Assembly: GCA_964550375.1 (NCBI GenBank)
Contig: CAZJYX010000007.1
Span: 79,766-143,765, forward strand
Source: JAAYXS01 sp964550375
GTDB lineage: Bacteria; Planctomycetota; Phycisphaerae; UBA1845; Fen-1342
Reading direction: 5' to 3'
DNA length: 64,000 nucleotides
The translations under genes were made by a program, and so were the position numbers. Below are positions 1-10,889 of the stretch, piece by piece. The stretch's first letter is position 1. Every line of letters begins with the position of its first letter. The notes under the pieces were generated by a model, which was not told where the DNA came from, searched no databases, and saw nothing but the letters and a program-made list of their open reading frames with translations.

Positions 1-1
1 G

Positions 2-1114
2 TTGACCGACGAGGCCTTCGTCGCCGGTCTGTTCGAGGACCTGGCCCTGACCGTGATGTACTCCGTAGTGCGCGAGCCGTACATGGCCGTGCTGCACGAC
101 CCGCAGTCCAGCGCGCGCGTACAGATGGAACGCGAGCGCGCCATGTTCGGCATGGACCACACGGAAGTGGGCCGGCTGCTGGCCCAGAAGCTGGAGTTGC
201 CGGACGCGTTCATCGACATGATCGCGTTTCATCACAACCTCGAGCGGCTGGAGGAGTTCATCGACGAGCCGGCCCTGCGCGACGCCACCTACGTGGCCGG
301 GCTGCTGCCGCACGCGCTGAACGCCTGGAACCAGGAAGACGCCGAGCTGCTGGCGGAGTTTCTCACCAAGCGCATGCCGGGCGTGGACGTCTCCTCGTTC
401 GTGGCCGACGTCCAGGCCGAGTTCATCGAGCTGTATACGTTCTTCAACGAGGGTGACGCCCCCGAAGCACAATTGCCCGAACTACTCGCCGCCGCGGCCC
501 GCGAAGCCGCCGACAACACGACCATGCTGGTCGGTCGCGTCGCCGAGTTCGTGCAGCGCGCCGCGGAGAACGGCGGCGACCTCAGCAAGCTGGGTGAACC
601 CGCGCCGGCGGATGTCAGCGCGACAGAACTGGACGGAGCCCTGGAGCGCGCCGCGTTCCTCACGCGGGCCGAAGAGAATCTGGCCGCCGCCGCTCGGCGC
701 GGCAAGGGCTTCGCGCTCTGTATCCTCGGCGTTGACAACTTCAAGACCGCCAGCGAGATGCTGGGACAGGCCGTCGGCCGCGAGGTCCTGAAGACCGTCC
801 TCGCCACCCTGCGCAACGCGCTCCCGCCGCAAACCCTGATCGGCCGCTTCAACGCGGACGAGTTCGCGCTCCTGCTCGACAACTGCGCCGAGCGCGAAGC
901 GCGCGCCGCGCTGGGCGAGGCCGTCCTGCAGGCGGCAGCCTGCCAGACCAGTCAGTCAGGTCCGGCAATTCAAGCCACGGTAAGTGCCGGCCTGCTCTGC
1001 GTCCGCCCCAGCAATCACCGCCATGCGTTGGACGTACTGCTCATGGCCGCCCAGAAACTCATGGCCGACGCGCGCACCGCCGGCGGCAACCAGGCCTACA
1101 CGCGCGTAGTCTAG
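2..1114 (+). CDS. HDOD domain / degenerate GGDEF protein (5' partial)
   Basis: This is the C-terminal part of a signalling protein whose beginning lies outside the window. The first 80 residues match the second half of an HDOD domain (FVAGLFEDLAL, then DHTEVGRLLAQKLELP and IAFHH at about residues 75-78). Roughly 100 residues of a normal HDOD domain are missing upstream, so the frame is probably open at the edge and the TTG at base 2 is not a trusted start. Residues about 230-365 form a GGDEF-like fold (GFALCILGVDNF, TLIGRFNADEFALLL, ATVSAGL). The signature is NADEF instead of GGDEF, so diguanylate cyclase activity is unlikely and the domain may be a sensor or partner module. HDOD plus GGDEF proteins usually act in cytoplasmic stress or motility signalling. 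The exact target is unknown. Confidence 0.8.
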   Translation: MTDEAFVAGLFEDLALTVMYSVVREPYMAVLHDPQSSARVQMERERAMFGMDHTEVGRLLAQKLELPDAFIDMIAFHHNLERLEEFIDEPALRDATYVAGLLPHALNAWNQEDAELLAEFLTKRMPGVDVSSFVADVQAEFIELYTFFNEGDAPEAQLPELLAAAAREAADNTTMLVGRVAEFVQRAAENGGDLSKLGEPAPADVSATELDGALERAAFLTRAEENLAAAARRGKGFALCILGVDNFKTASEMLGQAVGREVLKTVLATLRNALPPQTLIGRFNADEFALLLDNCAEREARAALGEAVLQAAACQTSQSGPAIQATVSAGLLCVRPSNHRHALDVLLMAAQKLMADARTAGGNQAYTRVV

Positions 1115-1159
1115 CCGACGGCACGTAACCCCCTTGCCAAAGGCCGCCGGCCTGGGCAC

Positions 1160-1984
1160 TCAGCCCAGCGCGACGTCCAGAGTCATCATCAGCGCAAAGC
1201 CCAGCATGGCGCCGCCCGTGGCGAAGTCGGTGTGCCCGGCGCGCTGGGCCTCGGGAATCAGCTCCTCCACAACCACGAAGATCATCGCGCCGGCCGCGAA
1301 CGCCAGGGCGTACGGCAGCAGCGGGGCCGCCGCCAGCACCGCCCACGCCCCCAACACACCAGCCACTGGTTCAACGACGCCCGAGGCCTGCCCGAATAGA
1401 AACGCCTTGACGCGCCCCATCCCCTCGCGGCGCAGCGGCATCGCCACCGCCAGCCCCTCCGGGCAGTTCTGGATGCCGATACCAATCGCCAGCGCGACGC
1501 CCCCCATGATCGCCTCGCGCGCCACGCCGACGTCGGCGGCGTGGGCGACCGCCCCAAACGCCACGCCCACCGCCAGCCCCTCGGGTATGTTGTGCAGAGT
1601 GATGGCCAGCACCAGCAGCGTGCTGCGCTGCCAGCTCGTCGAGACCCCCTCCGCCTCGGCCAGGTCGAAGCCCAGGTGCAGGTGTGGCAGAATCCTGTCA
1701 ATGCCGAACAAGAGCAGCCCGCCCGCCAGGAAGCCGATCACGGCCGGCCGCCAATCCCCGTCGGACAGCTCGATGGCCGGCGCCAGCAGCGACCAATAGC
1801 TGGCCGCGATCATCACGCCCGCCGCCAGCCCCAGCATCCCGTCCATAAACCGCTGGTTGACCTGCCGAGCAAAGAGCACCGGCGCCGCGCCCGCGGCCGT
1901 CATGAACCACGTGAACAGCGTGGCTACCAGCGCCATGGTCACCGGATGGAGCGGCTCGAACAGCGCGAATGGACTGTCCTGCAT
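1160..1984 (-). CDS. ZIP-family divalent metal transporter
   Basis: A 274-residue polytopic membrane protein of the ZIP (ZupT/ZRT-IRT) family, which imports zinc, iron or manganese across the inner membrane. The two diagnostic metal-site helices are visible: HNIPEGLAVG at about residues 131-140 and QNCPEGLAVA at about 172-181. Several other hydrophobic segments complete about eight helices, and the length is normal for bacterial ZIP proteins. The frame stays open upstream, but ATG at 1984 (MQDSPFALFEP) is preferred because the extension is Arg/Pro-rich and has no membrane character. The gene stands alone, facing away from the S9 peptidase gene at 2252. The metal cannot be read from the sequence. 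Confidence 0.88.
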   Translation of the reverse strand: MQDSPFALFEPLHPVTMALVATLFTWFMTAAGAAPVLFARQVNQRFMDGMLGLAAGVMIAASYWSLLAPAIELSDGDWRPAVIGFLAGGLLLFGIDRILPHLHLGFDLAEAEGVSTSWQRSTLLVLAITLHNIPEGLAVGVAFGAVAHAADVGVAREAIMGGVALAIGIGIQNCPEGLAVAMPLRREGMGRVKAFLFGQASGVVEPVAGVLGAWAVLAAAPLLPYALAFAAGAMIFVVVEELIPEAQRAGHTDFATGGAMLGFALMMTLDVALG

Positions 1985-2251
1985 GGAACACCTGCTGCCT
2001 GCCCGTTGGTGCCAGTTACGTCCGGAGTGGCGGATTCTAGCCGGTCCGCGGCGCGGCGTCTTCGCCCGCCGGCACGCGGACGGGCCGCCCCTCGCCTGGC
2101 TGGTGCGTGGGCCGGAGCGCCACCTTCTCGGTCGCGGCCAACACATTCGCGTTGCCGGCCGCGGAACGCTATGCTGGTCGTCTGGTTCACGCCAGCGCGC
2201 CGGCGCGGGCCGCGCGCAAAGTCCTGGACTGCCAACTGGGGAGCCTTACTC

Positions 2252-4306
<2,055 letters not shown>

Positions 4307-4348
4307 TCTGCAAGCCGGCATACCGGCGACGGTGCGCGGCGCCGGGCA

Positions 4349-5206
4349 TTACGGACAGCCGGATGTCAGACACAACACGAATGGGTCAATGTCGAACGTG
4401 TTGACCAGGCCGTCCTGGTTGATGTCGCAGCCGCACAGCAGTGGACAGTCGGGATATGCGGCGGCGTGCGCGCCGGGGTCCGTCAGCGCCAGCACAAACG
4501 CGTCAATATCGAAAACGTTCACCACCCCGTCGCAGTTCGCATCGCCCCGCGCCACGTCCAGACAGCCCACCACCAAGGCATCGGCCAGCGAGCTGGCGGT
4601 GTGAACGGCCGCACCGGTCAGCCCGTCATCCTCGTCCCCGAAGCCCAAGTAAATATCCTGCGGCACGCTGCTGCCGGCCTTGGTGATGCCGTAGCCGCCG
4701 ATTCGCAGGAAGACCTCGGCCTCGGCGACGTCCGCCGGCACGGTGACATCCACATAGCCCAGCAAAGTGCCGTCCACTGCACTGCAGTAGTGCCCGTCGG
4801 ATTCGTCCCATACAGGGTCGTTCTGCACGCCGAAACCGGACAGGAATGCCAACCCGAAGATGTTGTCCACGCGCGTGCCCGCCTGGTTGAGCACCCCCTG
4901 GCTAACTGCGTCCCACCGCTGGAACGGACCATTCACGTAGTCGTAAAACTGCCACGCACCCACCAGGGCCCCGCCGCGCACCTCGATATCGAGGCTGACG
5001 GCGTTCCAGGACTCCGGCCCGCCGAACATCTGCGCCCACAGGTACAGCCGCTCGCTCGGGAATACCTCCGGATTCTCAAGGGCCGGGCTGCCCACCAGCG
5101 GTGCCGATTCCGCGGCGCCGCTCGTCGCCAGAAACAGGCGTAGCTGAGCCTGACTCGTACCCGCCAACACACCAACAAGCACCAGGGCCAGCATTCCAGT
5201 TCGCAT
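4349..5206 (-). CDS. Secreted protein with C-terminal dockerin-like repeats
   Basis: A 285-residue exported protein. It starts with a signal peptide (MRTGMLALVLVGVLAGTSQAQ, cleavage likely after SQA). The central region (about 22-215) is a beta-rich domain I do not recognise. The C-terminus holds two calcium-binding, EF-hand-like dockerin repeats: GDANCDGVVNVFDIDAFV (about 222-239) and DINQDGLVNTFDIDPFV (about 262-278), separated by a Pro/Cys-bearing linker. Such repeats are frequent in secreted proteins of Phycisphaerae, where their partner is unknown. An AGGAG site lies 9 bases before the ATG. The same repeat ends the gene at 36909. It is convergent with the S9 peptidase gene. Confidence 0.82.
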   Translation of the reverse strand: MRTGMLALVLVGVLAGTSQAQLRLFLATSGAAESAPLVGSPALENPEVFPSERLYLWAQMFGGPESWNAVSLDIEVRGGALVGAWQFYDYVNGPFQRWDAVSQGVLNQAGTRVDNIFGLAFLSGFGVQNDPVWDESDGHYCSAVDGTLLGYVDVTVPADVAEAEVFLRIGGYGITKAGSSVPQDIYLGFGDEDDGLTGAAVHTASSLADALVVGCLDVARGDANCDGVVNVFDIDAFVLALTDPGAHAAAYPDCPLLCGCDINQDGLVNTFDIDPFVLCLTSGCP

Positions 5207-5459
5207 GAGTCAGTGCTCCTGACAGCGCTAAGACCTGACGAGACACCTTGCCGGCCGACCCGGACTTCGGGCTCAGTAACGCCAGCCGAATCCTCCGGCA
5301 CTGATCCGCAATTGCCGGGCCTCCGACCCCGGCCGCGCTGCGCCTACACAGTTGTTATCGGCAGTTCCCGCCACTACGGCTGATGGCAACGCAACGTTCC
5401 GAGGCGCCACTCCGGCCGGCAAATCCCTCCCGCCGCACTGCCGGGGGTGGACACGTCCG

Positions 5460-5465
5460 TATAAT
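5460..5465 (+). promoter_or_regulatory. Candidate -10 element (TATAAT)
   Basis: A perfect TATAAT sits within an AT run, rare in this GC-rich DNA, about 40 bases before the ATG of the HEAT-repeat gene at 5506. No convincing -35 hexamer is visible at 16-18 bases, so only the -10 is proposed. Confidence 0.3.
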
Positions 5466-5505
5466 ATTATCGATGGTCGTCGGCTCGACGGCCAGGAGGT
5501 CATGC

Positions 5506-6747
5506 ATGCGTCCAAGACCCGCCCCTGCCAGTTCGCTCCGCGCGGCCGGCCGGCGGCTCTGGGGTGTCGCCGCGCTGCTGACAATCGCGGTGCCGGCACA
5601 CGCCGACACATTCCACCTGACAACGGGCGGGCGCATCGAGGGCGAGCTGTCCGGCGAACGGGAGGGCTACTACGAAATCCTGACGACGCTCGGCACCGTG
5701 CGCCTGCCGCGCGACAGCGTCACCCGCGTCGAAGCCGGCCCGACGCCCTTCGCAGAGTACCGCCAGTTACGGCAACAGGCAGCCGACACTCCCCCCGCCC
5801 ACGTGGCACTGGCCGCGTGGTGTGCCGAGCACGGCCTGCCGCGCGAGCGGCAGCAGCACCTGCGCCGGGCCCTGGAGCTCGATCCGGAATTCATCCCCGC
5901 CCGTCGGGCTCTGGGACAGGTGCGTGTGGGCGACGTCTGGATCAACCCGCCACGTGCATCTGCCAGCCGCCGAACCGAAACGACCGCCGCCCCGGACGCG
6001 CAGACTCCGGAAGAACTGGAAAGGCTTGCCACTGCAATACAGCTTGACTGGCAGCTTCAGATCCAGGCGATCAAATCAACGCTGCTCGACAGCGTGCTGC
6101 CCGAAGCGGCTGCCGAAGGCCGACGTCGCATCCTGGAAATCCAGGACCCTCTGGCCATCGTTCCACTGGTGCGGATCCTCGGGGCGGGCGACCTGTCTTG
6201 TCGCCAACTGTTGCTGGAGGCCCTGCGGCGATTCCCTGACGATGTGGCCACCGCCAACCTCGCGGCGATCGCGTTGGCCGACCCCAGCCGTGAGGTGCGC
6301 CGCGACACCATCAGCATCCTGACCCGCCGCCAGGACCCGCGGGTGGTGGACCGGTTCCGCCAGGCGCTGCAGACCGACGACGACGCGTTGGTGTGCCGCG
6401 CAGCCGAGGGACTGGGGGCTTTACGGGCGCGCGAGGCCGTCCCGGATCTCATCAGCGCGCTGACCGCGCTTCGCGAGCGGATGGTCACAGTGCGCGCCGA
6501 CACGTACCACGGCAACTTCACCGTGCCGTTCACCGGCGGATACACACAGATTGGCTCTTTGCGCATTCCCTTGGGAGCGCAGATCGGCGTGGCCTGGCCC
6601 GGACCGTCCACGCCCAACCCGGAGGCGCTCATGGAGGTCACGGTGTACCGCTCGGAAGTCCTCGAGGCGCTCCGTCGAATCACGGGGGCAGACTTCGGCT
6701 TCGATCAGGCCGCCTGGGCCCGTTGGCACAAGGAGCACGGCTCATAA
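5506..6747 (+). CDS. Secreted HEAT-repeat-containing protein
   Basis: A 413-residue protein of unknown function. An AGGAGGT site lies 5 bases before ATG 5506, which fixes the start and gives a signal peptide (LWGVAALLTIAVPAHAD). After a short beta-rich segment of the kind seen in planctomycete exported proteins (TFHLTTGGRIEGELSG), residues about 85-125 look TPR-like (RQQHLRRALELDPEFIPARRALG). Residues about 195-310 contain HEAT-like helical pairs (DPLAIVPLVRILGAGD, DPRVVDRFRQAL, AREAVPDLISALTAL). It probably acts as a periplasmic scaffold. A possible small secreted protein gene overlaps its end. Confidence 0.78.
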   Translation: MRPRPAPASSLRAAGRRLWGVAALLTIAVPAHADTFHLTTGGRIEGELSGEREGYYEILTTLGTVRLPRDSVTRVEAGPTPFAEYRQLRQQAADTPPAHVALAAWCAEHGLPRERQQHLRRALELDPEFIPARRALGQVRVGDVWINPPRASASRRTETTAAPDAQTPEELERLATAIQLDWQLQIQAIKSTLLDSVLPEAAAEGRRRILEIQDPLAIVPLVRILGAGDLSCRQLLLEALRRFPDDVATANLAAIALADPSREVRRDTISILTRRQDPRVVDRFRQALQTDDDALVCRAAEGLGALRAREAVPDLISALTALRERMVTVRADTYHGNFTVPFTGGYTQIGSLRIPLGAQIGVAWPGPSTPNPEALMEVTVYRSEVLEALRRITGADFGFDQAAWARWHKEHGS

Positions 6748-6968
6748 GAAGAACTTCGCTGAGCACTGCGACCCTCATCCTGGCAGTGGCCACGCTATCG
6801 CCGGCATTCCCCAGCGATCCTGCGAGCGCGGCGGTGACAGACTGGACGCCCGCCCTGCGGACGGGTCTGGATGCGCTGGCGCAGGCGGCCCGGACAGTGG
6901 CCGCGGAGTCGCCGCGCGTCACACTACTGGCCCCGCGAACCGGCTCACCGCACGGAACAGGGAGATGA
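6723..6968 (+). CDS. Possible small secreted protein (start uncertain)
   Basis: A short frame overlaps the end of the HEAT gene and encodes a signal-peptide-like sequence (RRTSLSTATLILAVATLSPA) followed by about 50 residues. No ATG is present. TTG 6723 is the first usual alternative start but has no ribosome site. AAGGAG at 6730-6735 is ideally spaced (8 bases) before an ATA codon at 6744, which overlaps the upstream stop as ATAA. Its own stop, TGA 6966-6968, is 3 bases before the TTG start of rph, which suggests translational coupling. It has no recognisable family. It may be real, or a gene that lost its ATG. Confidence 0.35.
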   Translation: MAQGARLIRRTSLSTATLILAVATLSPAFPSDPASAAVTDWTPALRTGLDALAQAARTVAAESPRVTLLAPRTGSPHGTGR

Positions 6969-6971
6969 CGA

Positions 6972-7733
6972 TTGCCAAAGCGCGGCTCGCGTGATACCAC
7001 TTCCACCATGCGGCACGATGGGCGACAACCTGATGCCGTGCGCCCCGTGGAGTTGCTCCGCGGCTTCACCCAGGCGGCGCCCGGCTCCGTGCTGATCCGC
7101 ATGGGCGGCACACACGTCCTTTGTACGGCTGCAATTGAGGAAGAGGTACCGCCCTGGCGCGCCGCCAGCGGGGCCGGTTGGGTGACGGCCGAATACGACA
7201 TGCTGCCCGGCGCCACCGGACAGCGCCGGCCGCGCAGCCGCGAGCGCCTCGACGGCCGCACGCAGGAAATCCAGCGGCTCATCGGTCGGGCCCTGCGGAC
7301 GGCCGTTGACCTGCCGCGGCTCGGCCCACGCACGATCTACCTGGATTGTGACGTGCTCCAGGCCGACGGCGGCACGCGCACCGCCGCCATCACCGGCGCG
7401 TACGTAGCCCTCTGCGACGCTGTCCGCGTCGGCCGGCAGCGTGGGCTCTGGGGCCCGGACGTCATTGTCGCCGGCGTCGCCGCCGTCAGTGTCGGCATCG
7501 TGGACGGGCAGATGCTGCTGGACCTGGACTACCCTGAAGACGCCGCCGCCGACGTGGACTGCAACCTGGTCATGACCTCACGCGGCCAATGGGTCGAGAT
7601 TCAGGCTACGGCCGAACGGACCCCGCTGAGTGAAGAGCAATTAGCGGCGCTGCTGGCTCTCGGCCGCGGCGGTATCACGCATCTGTTGACCCTTCAGGAG
7701 CGGGTGCTGCGCTCCGGGCACCCGAGCGAATAA
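6972..7733 (+). CDS. rph: Ribonuclease PH
   Basis: RNase PH, a phosphorolytic 3'-to-5' exoribonuclease that trims the 3' end of tRNA precursors. The core family signatures are visible: RHDGRQPDAVRPV at the N-terminus, GGTHVLCTAAIEEEVP, the active-site region SRERLDGRTQEIQRLIGRALR, and DCDVLQADGGTRTAAITGA. The length (253 aa from TTG 6972, or 241 aa from ATG 7008) is close to the usual 240. TTG 6972 has an AGGGAG site about 8 bases upstream, while ATG 7008 has none, so the TTG is preferred although homologues often begin near MRxDGR. It leads a run with a lipoprotein, rdgB and a glycosyltransferase. The rph-rdgB neighbourhood is common in bacteria. Confidence 0.92.
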   Translation: MPKRGSRDTTSTMRHDGRQPDAVRPVELLRGFTQAAPGSVLIRMGGTHVLCTAAIEEEVPPWRAASGAGWVTAEYDMLPGATGQRRPRSRERLDGRTQEIQRLIGRALRTAVDLPRLGPRTIYLDCDVLQADGGTRTAAITGAYVALCDAVRVGRQRGLWGPDVIVAGVAAVSVGIVDGQMLLDLDYPEDAAADVDCNLVMTSRGQWVEIQATAERTPLSEEQLAALLALGRGGITHLLTLQERVLRSGHPSE

Positions 7734-7736
7734 CCA

Positions 7737-8636
7737 GTGCGCATGCGTAGTCCTCAACAATCGCCACGTTGGGTTGACCTCCTGATCCTGCTGGTAGTGT
7801 CGGTCTTGGGCTGCGCGGCCGCCCATGGCCGTCAGTCTCGGTCAGCAAGCACCGCCGATGAGCCCATGTGGGCCATCCGCTGTGCGACGTTGCGCGGCGC
7901 CGATCGGTTCCAGGCCGCAGAACAGCGCGCGGCGGCGTTGCGGGAGGTCCGCCAGCTCAAGTCCAAGCTCGTGCAGGTCCTGAACCTGAAGGACGAGACC
8001 GTCGTCTATTACGGGCAATACCGCCGCTCACACGACCCGGTCAAGAACATCACCCGCTATCGTCCCGACCCGCTTAAGGATCTGGAGTTGATTCGCAGCC
8101 TGAGCCTGATGGCGCCCGATCCAGCTACCGGCACAGAGCGTCCGATCTGGCCCTTCGTATACGCCACTCTGGAGGAGCTGCCGGTCGGTCCCAGCCAACG
8201 CCCGGAGTGGGACCTGGAACGGGCCGAAGGCTCCTGGACGCTGCACGTCGCCGTGTTCTACAACGAAGGCCCGATCACCAACCGCCGCTACCTCGCCGAG
8301 GAATACTGCCGCGAGCTGCGCCAGGAACAACGGGTCGAGGCGTACTTCCACCACGGCCCGGTGCGCAGCTCCGTTTACATCGGCCGATTCCCAGAGCGGG
8401 CCGTGCAGTCGATCACGCAAACCGCCCCCCTGACCGGCGCGGTCATCGCCAAGAACCAGATCGTCGATCCCGAGTTGCTCGCGCTACAGGAGCGCTTCCC
8501 ATACAGCTATCAGAACGGCAAACGCGTCAACGAACTCGCCCGCGACCCGAACACCGGCGAGGTTATCCGCCTGCCGTTCAGGTCCTTTATTGTGCGTCTC
8601 CCCCGGGCGCCGGCACCGCCGCGCGGCGGCAGGTGA
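7737..8636 (+). CDS. Putative lipoprotein of unknown function
   Basis: A 299-residue protein that starts 3 bases after rph (GTG 7737, or ATG 7743). The N-terminus has a lipoprotein signal (LLILLVVSVLGCAA, modified Cys at about residue 26). The mature part is mixed alpha/beta. It contains WAIRCATLRGADRF and YRRSHDPVKNITRY and a second domain with RRYLAEEYCRELRQ and YFHHGPVRSSVYIGRF, which is reminiscent of SPOR-like or envelope domains but not clearly any one of them. Its place between rph and rdgB suggests co-transcription. I cannot assign a function. Confidence 0.7.
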   Translation: MRMRSPQQSPRWVDLLILLVVSVLGCAAAHGRQSRSASTADEPMWAIRCATLRGADRFQAAEQRAAALREVRQLKSKLVQVLNLKDETVVYYGQYRRSHDPVKNITRYRPDPLKDLELIRSLSLMAPDPATGTERPIWPFVYATLEELPVGPSQRPEWDLERAEGSWTLHVAVFYNEGPITNRRYLAEEYCRELRQEQRVEAYFHHGPVRSSVYIGRFPERAVQSITQTAPLTGAVIAKNQIVDPELLALQERFPYSYQNGKRVNELARDPNTGEVIRLPFRSFIVRLPRAPAPPRGGR

Positions 8637-8640
8637 ATCC

Positions 8641-9258
8641 ATGCCCGAAGTCCTGCTGGCAACCGAGAACACGCGCAAGCTGCGCGAGCTGCAGGAAATC
8701 ACCGCCGGATTCCCACTGCGCTGGCGCACCCTGCTCGAGTTCTCCGACACGCCTCCGGCCATCGAAAGCGGCGACACTTTCCCCGAGAATGCCCGGCAGA
8801 AAGCCCTGCACTACGCCGCCGCCACCGGCTTGTTCACCCTGGCCGACGATTCCGGACTCGAGGTGGACATCCTCGGCGGCGCCCCCGGCGTGCACTCCGC
8901 CCGCTACGCCGGCCTGCCGTCTGACGACGCCGCTAACAACCGCAAGCTGCTTGCCGCCCTGGCCGGCACGCCCCCCGAACACCGCAGCGCTCGCTTTCGC
9001 TGCGCCATGGCGTTCGTCCGGCCCGGCGAGGTACTGGGCGAAAGCACCGGCAGCGTCGAAGGCTTAATCATCGCCGAACCGCGCGGCCACAACGGCTTCG
9101 GCTATGACCCGCTCTTCCTCATCCCGGCGCTCGGCAAGACCGCCGCCGAGCTGCAACCGGACGAGAAACACGCCCTGAGCCACCGTGGGCAGGCACTGCG
9201 CGCCATTCTGCCGCAGATCGAGGAGTGGTTCCGCTCGCAAGGGCTATGGCACGCCTAG
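8641..9258 (+). CDS. rdgB: Non-canonical purine NTP pyrophosphatase (RdgB/HAM1)
   Basis: A 205-residue enzyme that hydrolyses dITP, ITP and XTP to the monophosphates and keeps deaminated purines out of DNA and RNA. Family motifs: TENTRKLRELQ at the N-terminus, TFPENARQKALHYA (about 40-53), ADDSGLEVDILGGAPGVHSARYAG (its first part around 61-70), and GFGYDPLF near 150. The length is standard. ATG 8641 begins at the canonical PEVLLATENT start, just 4 bases after the preceding stop. The end overlaps the start of the glycosyltransferase gene by 13 bases, which suggests an operon with rph. Confidence 0.94.
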   Translation: MPEVLLATENTRKLRELQEITAGFPLRWRTLLEFSDTPPAIESGDTFPENARQKALHYAAATGLFTLADDSGLEVDILGGAPGVHSARYAGLPSDDAANNRKLLAALAGTPPEHRSARFRCAMAFVRPGEVLGESTGSVEGLIIAEPRGHNGFGYDPLFLIPALGKTAAELQPDEKHALSHRGQALRAILPQIEEWFRSQGLWHA

Positions 9259-10853
9259 AACGGCCGCAGTTCCCGCCCGCGCCCGTGTCACACCGGGCCG
9301 CAATCGTCATCGCCTGCGGGCTGCTCATCACGCTGGCCGTCGCCCTGAACCAGTCGGCCGTCCATTGGCGCCAGAATGTCGTGGACTCGCACCTCTTCGC
9401 GTACCACGGCTGGGCCGTCGCCCAGGGTGCCCGGCCTTACCTCGACGTCTGGGACAACAAGCCGCCCGGCATCTGGTGGCTCAACGCCGCCGGCTTCGCG
9501 CTCTTCGGCGAAGGCATCACTGGCGAGCTGGTAATCTGCACAATCGCGCTGGCAGCCGCACTGGCGGCTTTCACCGGCATCGCCCGGCTCGCCTACCAGA
9601 CCGCGCTCGCACTTCCAGCCACCCTGACCGGCTGCATACTACTGACCCACCTCATCTACGAAGGCGGCGCCAACCGCACCGAAACGTTCGTCATCGCCTG
9701 CGAATGCCTGGCCGCGTTCGCCTATCTTGTGTGGCTCCGGCACCGTCGCCGACGGTGGCTGCTGCTGGCCGGCCTGCTGGCCGGGGCGGCCCCGTGGTTC
9801 AAGCAATCCGGACTCGCCGTCGCCGTCGCCATTGCCGCACATCTCCTCTGGCAACAGTTCCAGCTCATGCGCCGAGGTGACGCGCTCCGGCTCCCGACAC
9901 TACTCGCCCCACTGCTCATGGCTGCGGCCGGCTTCATGACAGTGCTGCTGGTCGCCGGCGCGCGCCTGGCCGCCAACGGCGCCTTGGGCGAGCTCTGGCA
10001 CGCCATCGGGCCGTTCAACCGGGCATATTTCGCGATCGGCGACGCCACGTACACGCGGCTGGACCGCGTACTTCCGGTCTATTGGGAAGTGCTCGTGCCG
10101 CTGCGGTGGCTCTTTGCGGCAATGGCCATCGGACTCGCCTGGGCGCTCTGGGAGCGGTTTCGGCCGGGCCGACTCACGGCAGATGAACAGCCGCGCACGT
10201 ACGTCGAGTTGTTCTGGCTCTGGTTCCTATTCGCGGCGTACCTGTCCTGTGTGGGCCCCGGCCGGCGCGGGCACCACTTCCTGCCCGTCCTCCCACCGCT
10301 GGGCCTGCTGGCACTCTATCCTCTGCATCGGCTGGCCGGCGCCCGCGGCCTGGCCGCCGCCCTGGTAGCACGCCCCACGACAGCCGGCGTCCTGGTGCTC
10401 TACCTCGCCGCCCTGGCTGCCCTGTTGGCCGCCAACGTTACCGAACTGAGCCGCTGCTGGCAGCAGAAGCTGCACCCATGGTCGTTGACCTACGCTGAGC
10501 GGCCCGGCTACATGGTTCAGGCCGACACCATCAGGCAGCTCACCAAGCCGGACGACCCCATCTACGTGTGGGGCTGGAGCCCCGGCACCTATCGCTACGC
10601 CTACCGCCCCTGCTCCTCGCGCTACGCCACCTTCGAGAAGGTCGGCCAGCTTGGCCGGCACGCCCAATTCATCCTGGACGCCGCCGTGGCCGACCTCCGC
10701 CGTCGGCCGCCGGAGGTCTTCGTCTTCTCTGACAACGATCTGCACGGCGTAACTGCCCCCCCGCGCACGGACTTCGGCGACTGGCTCGTCCGCAACTACA
10801 CAAACCAAGGCTTCATCGGCGGCATGCACATTCTCACGCGCAATCAGCCGTGA
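9246..10853 (+). CDS. GT-C type membrane glycosyltransferase (family 39-like)
   Basis: A 535-residue integral membrane protein with about ten hydrophobic segments. Near the N-terminus it has the acidic first-loop signature of GT-C enzymes (NVVDSHLFAYHGWAVAQG, then PYLDVWDNKPPGIWWL), as in ArnT/PMT-like transferases that use lipid-linked sugars. ATG 9246 has AAGGG a few bases upstream and overlaps the end of rdgB. The C-terminal soluble part (ADTIRQLTKPDDPIYVWGW) is typical of this group. It probably transfers a sugar from a polyprenyl carrier to an envelope glycan or protein. Donor and acceptor cannot be read from the sequence. Confidence 0.8.
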   Translation: MARLERPQFPPAPVSHRAAIVIACGLLITLAVALNQSAVHWRQNVVDSHLFAYHGWAVAQGARPYLDVWDNKPPGIWWLNAAGFALFGEGITGELVICTIALAAALAAFTGIARLAYQTALALPATLTGCILLTHLIYEGGANRTETFVIACECLAAFAYLVWLRHRRRRWLLLAGLLAGAAPWFKQSGLAVAVAIAAHLLWQQFQLMRRGDALRLPTLLAPLLMAAAGFMTVLLVAGARLAANGALGELWHAIGPFNRAYFAIGDATYTRLDRVLPVYWEVLVPLRWLFAAMAIGLAWALWERFRPGRLTADEQPRTYVELFWLWFLFAAYLSCVGPGRRGHHFLPVLPPLGLLALYPLHRLAGARGLAAALVARPTTAGVLVLYLAALAALLAANVTELSRCWQQKLHPWSLTYAERPGYMVQADTIRQLTKPDDPIYVWGWSPGTYRYAYRPCSSRYATFEKVGQLGRHAQFILDAAVADLRRRPPEVFVFSDNDLHGVTAPPRTDFGDWLVRNYTNQGFIGGMHILTRNQP

Positions 10854-10889
10854 GCGCTGGGCGTATCCCGCTTGCCCCCCGCGCTTGCG

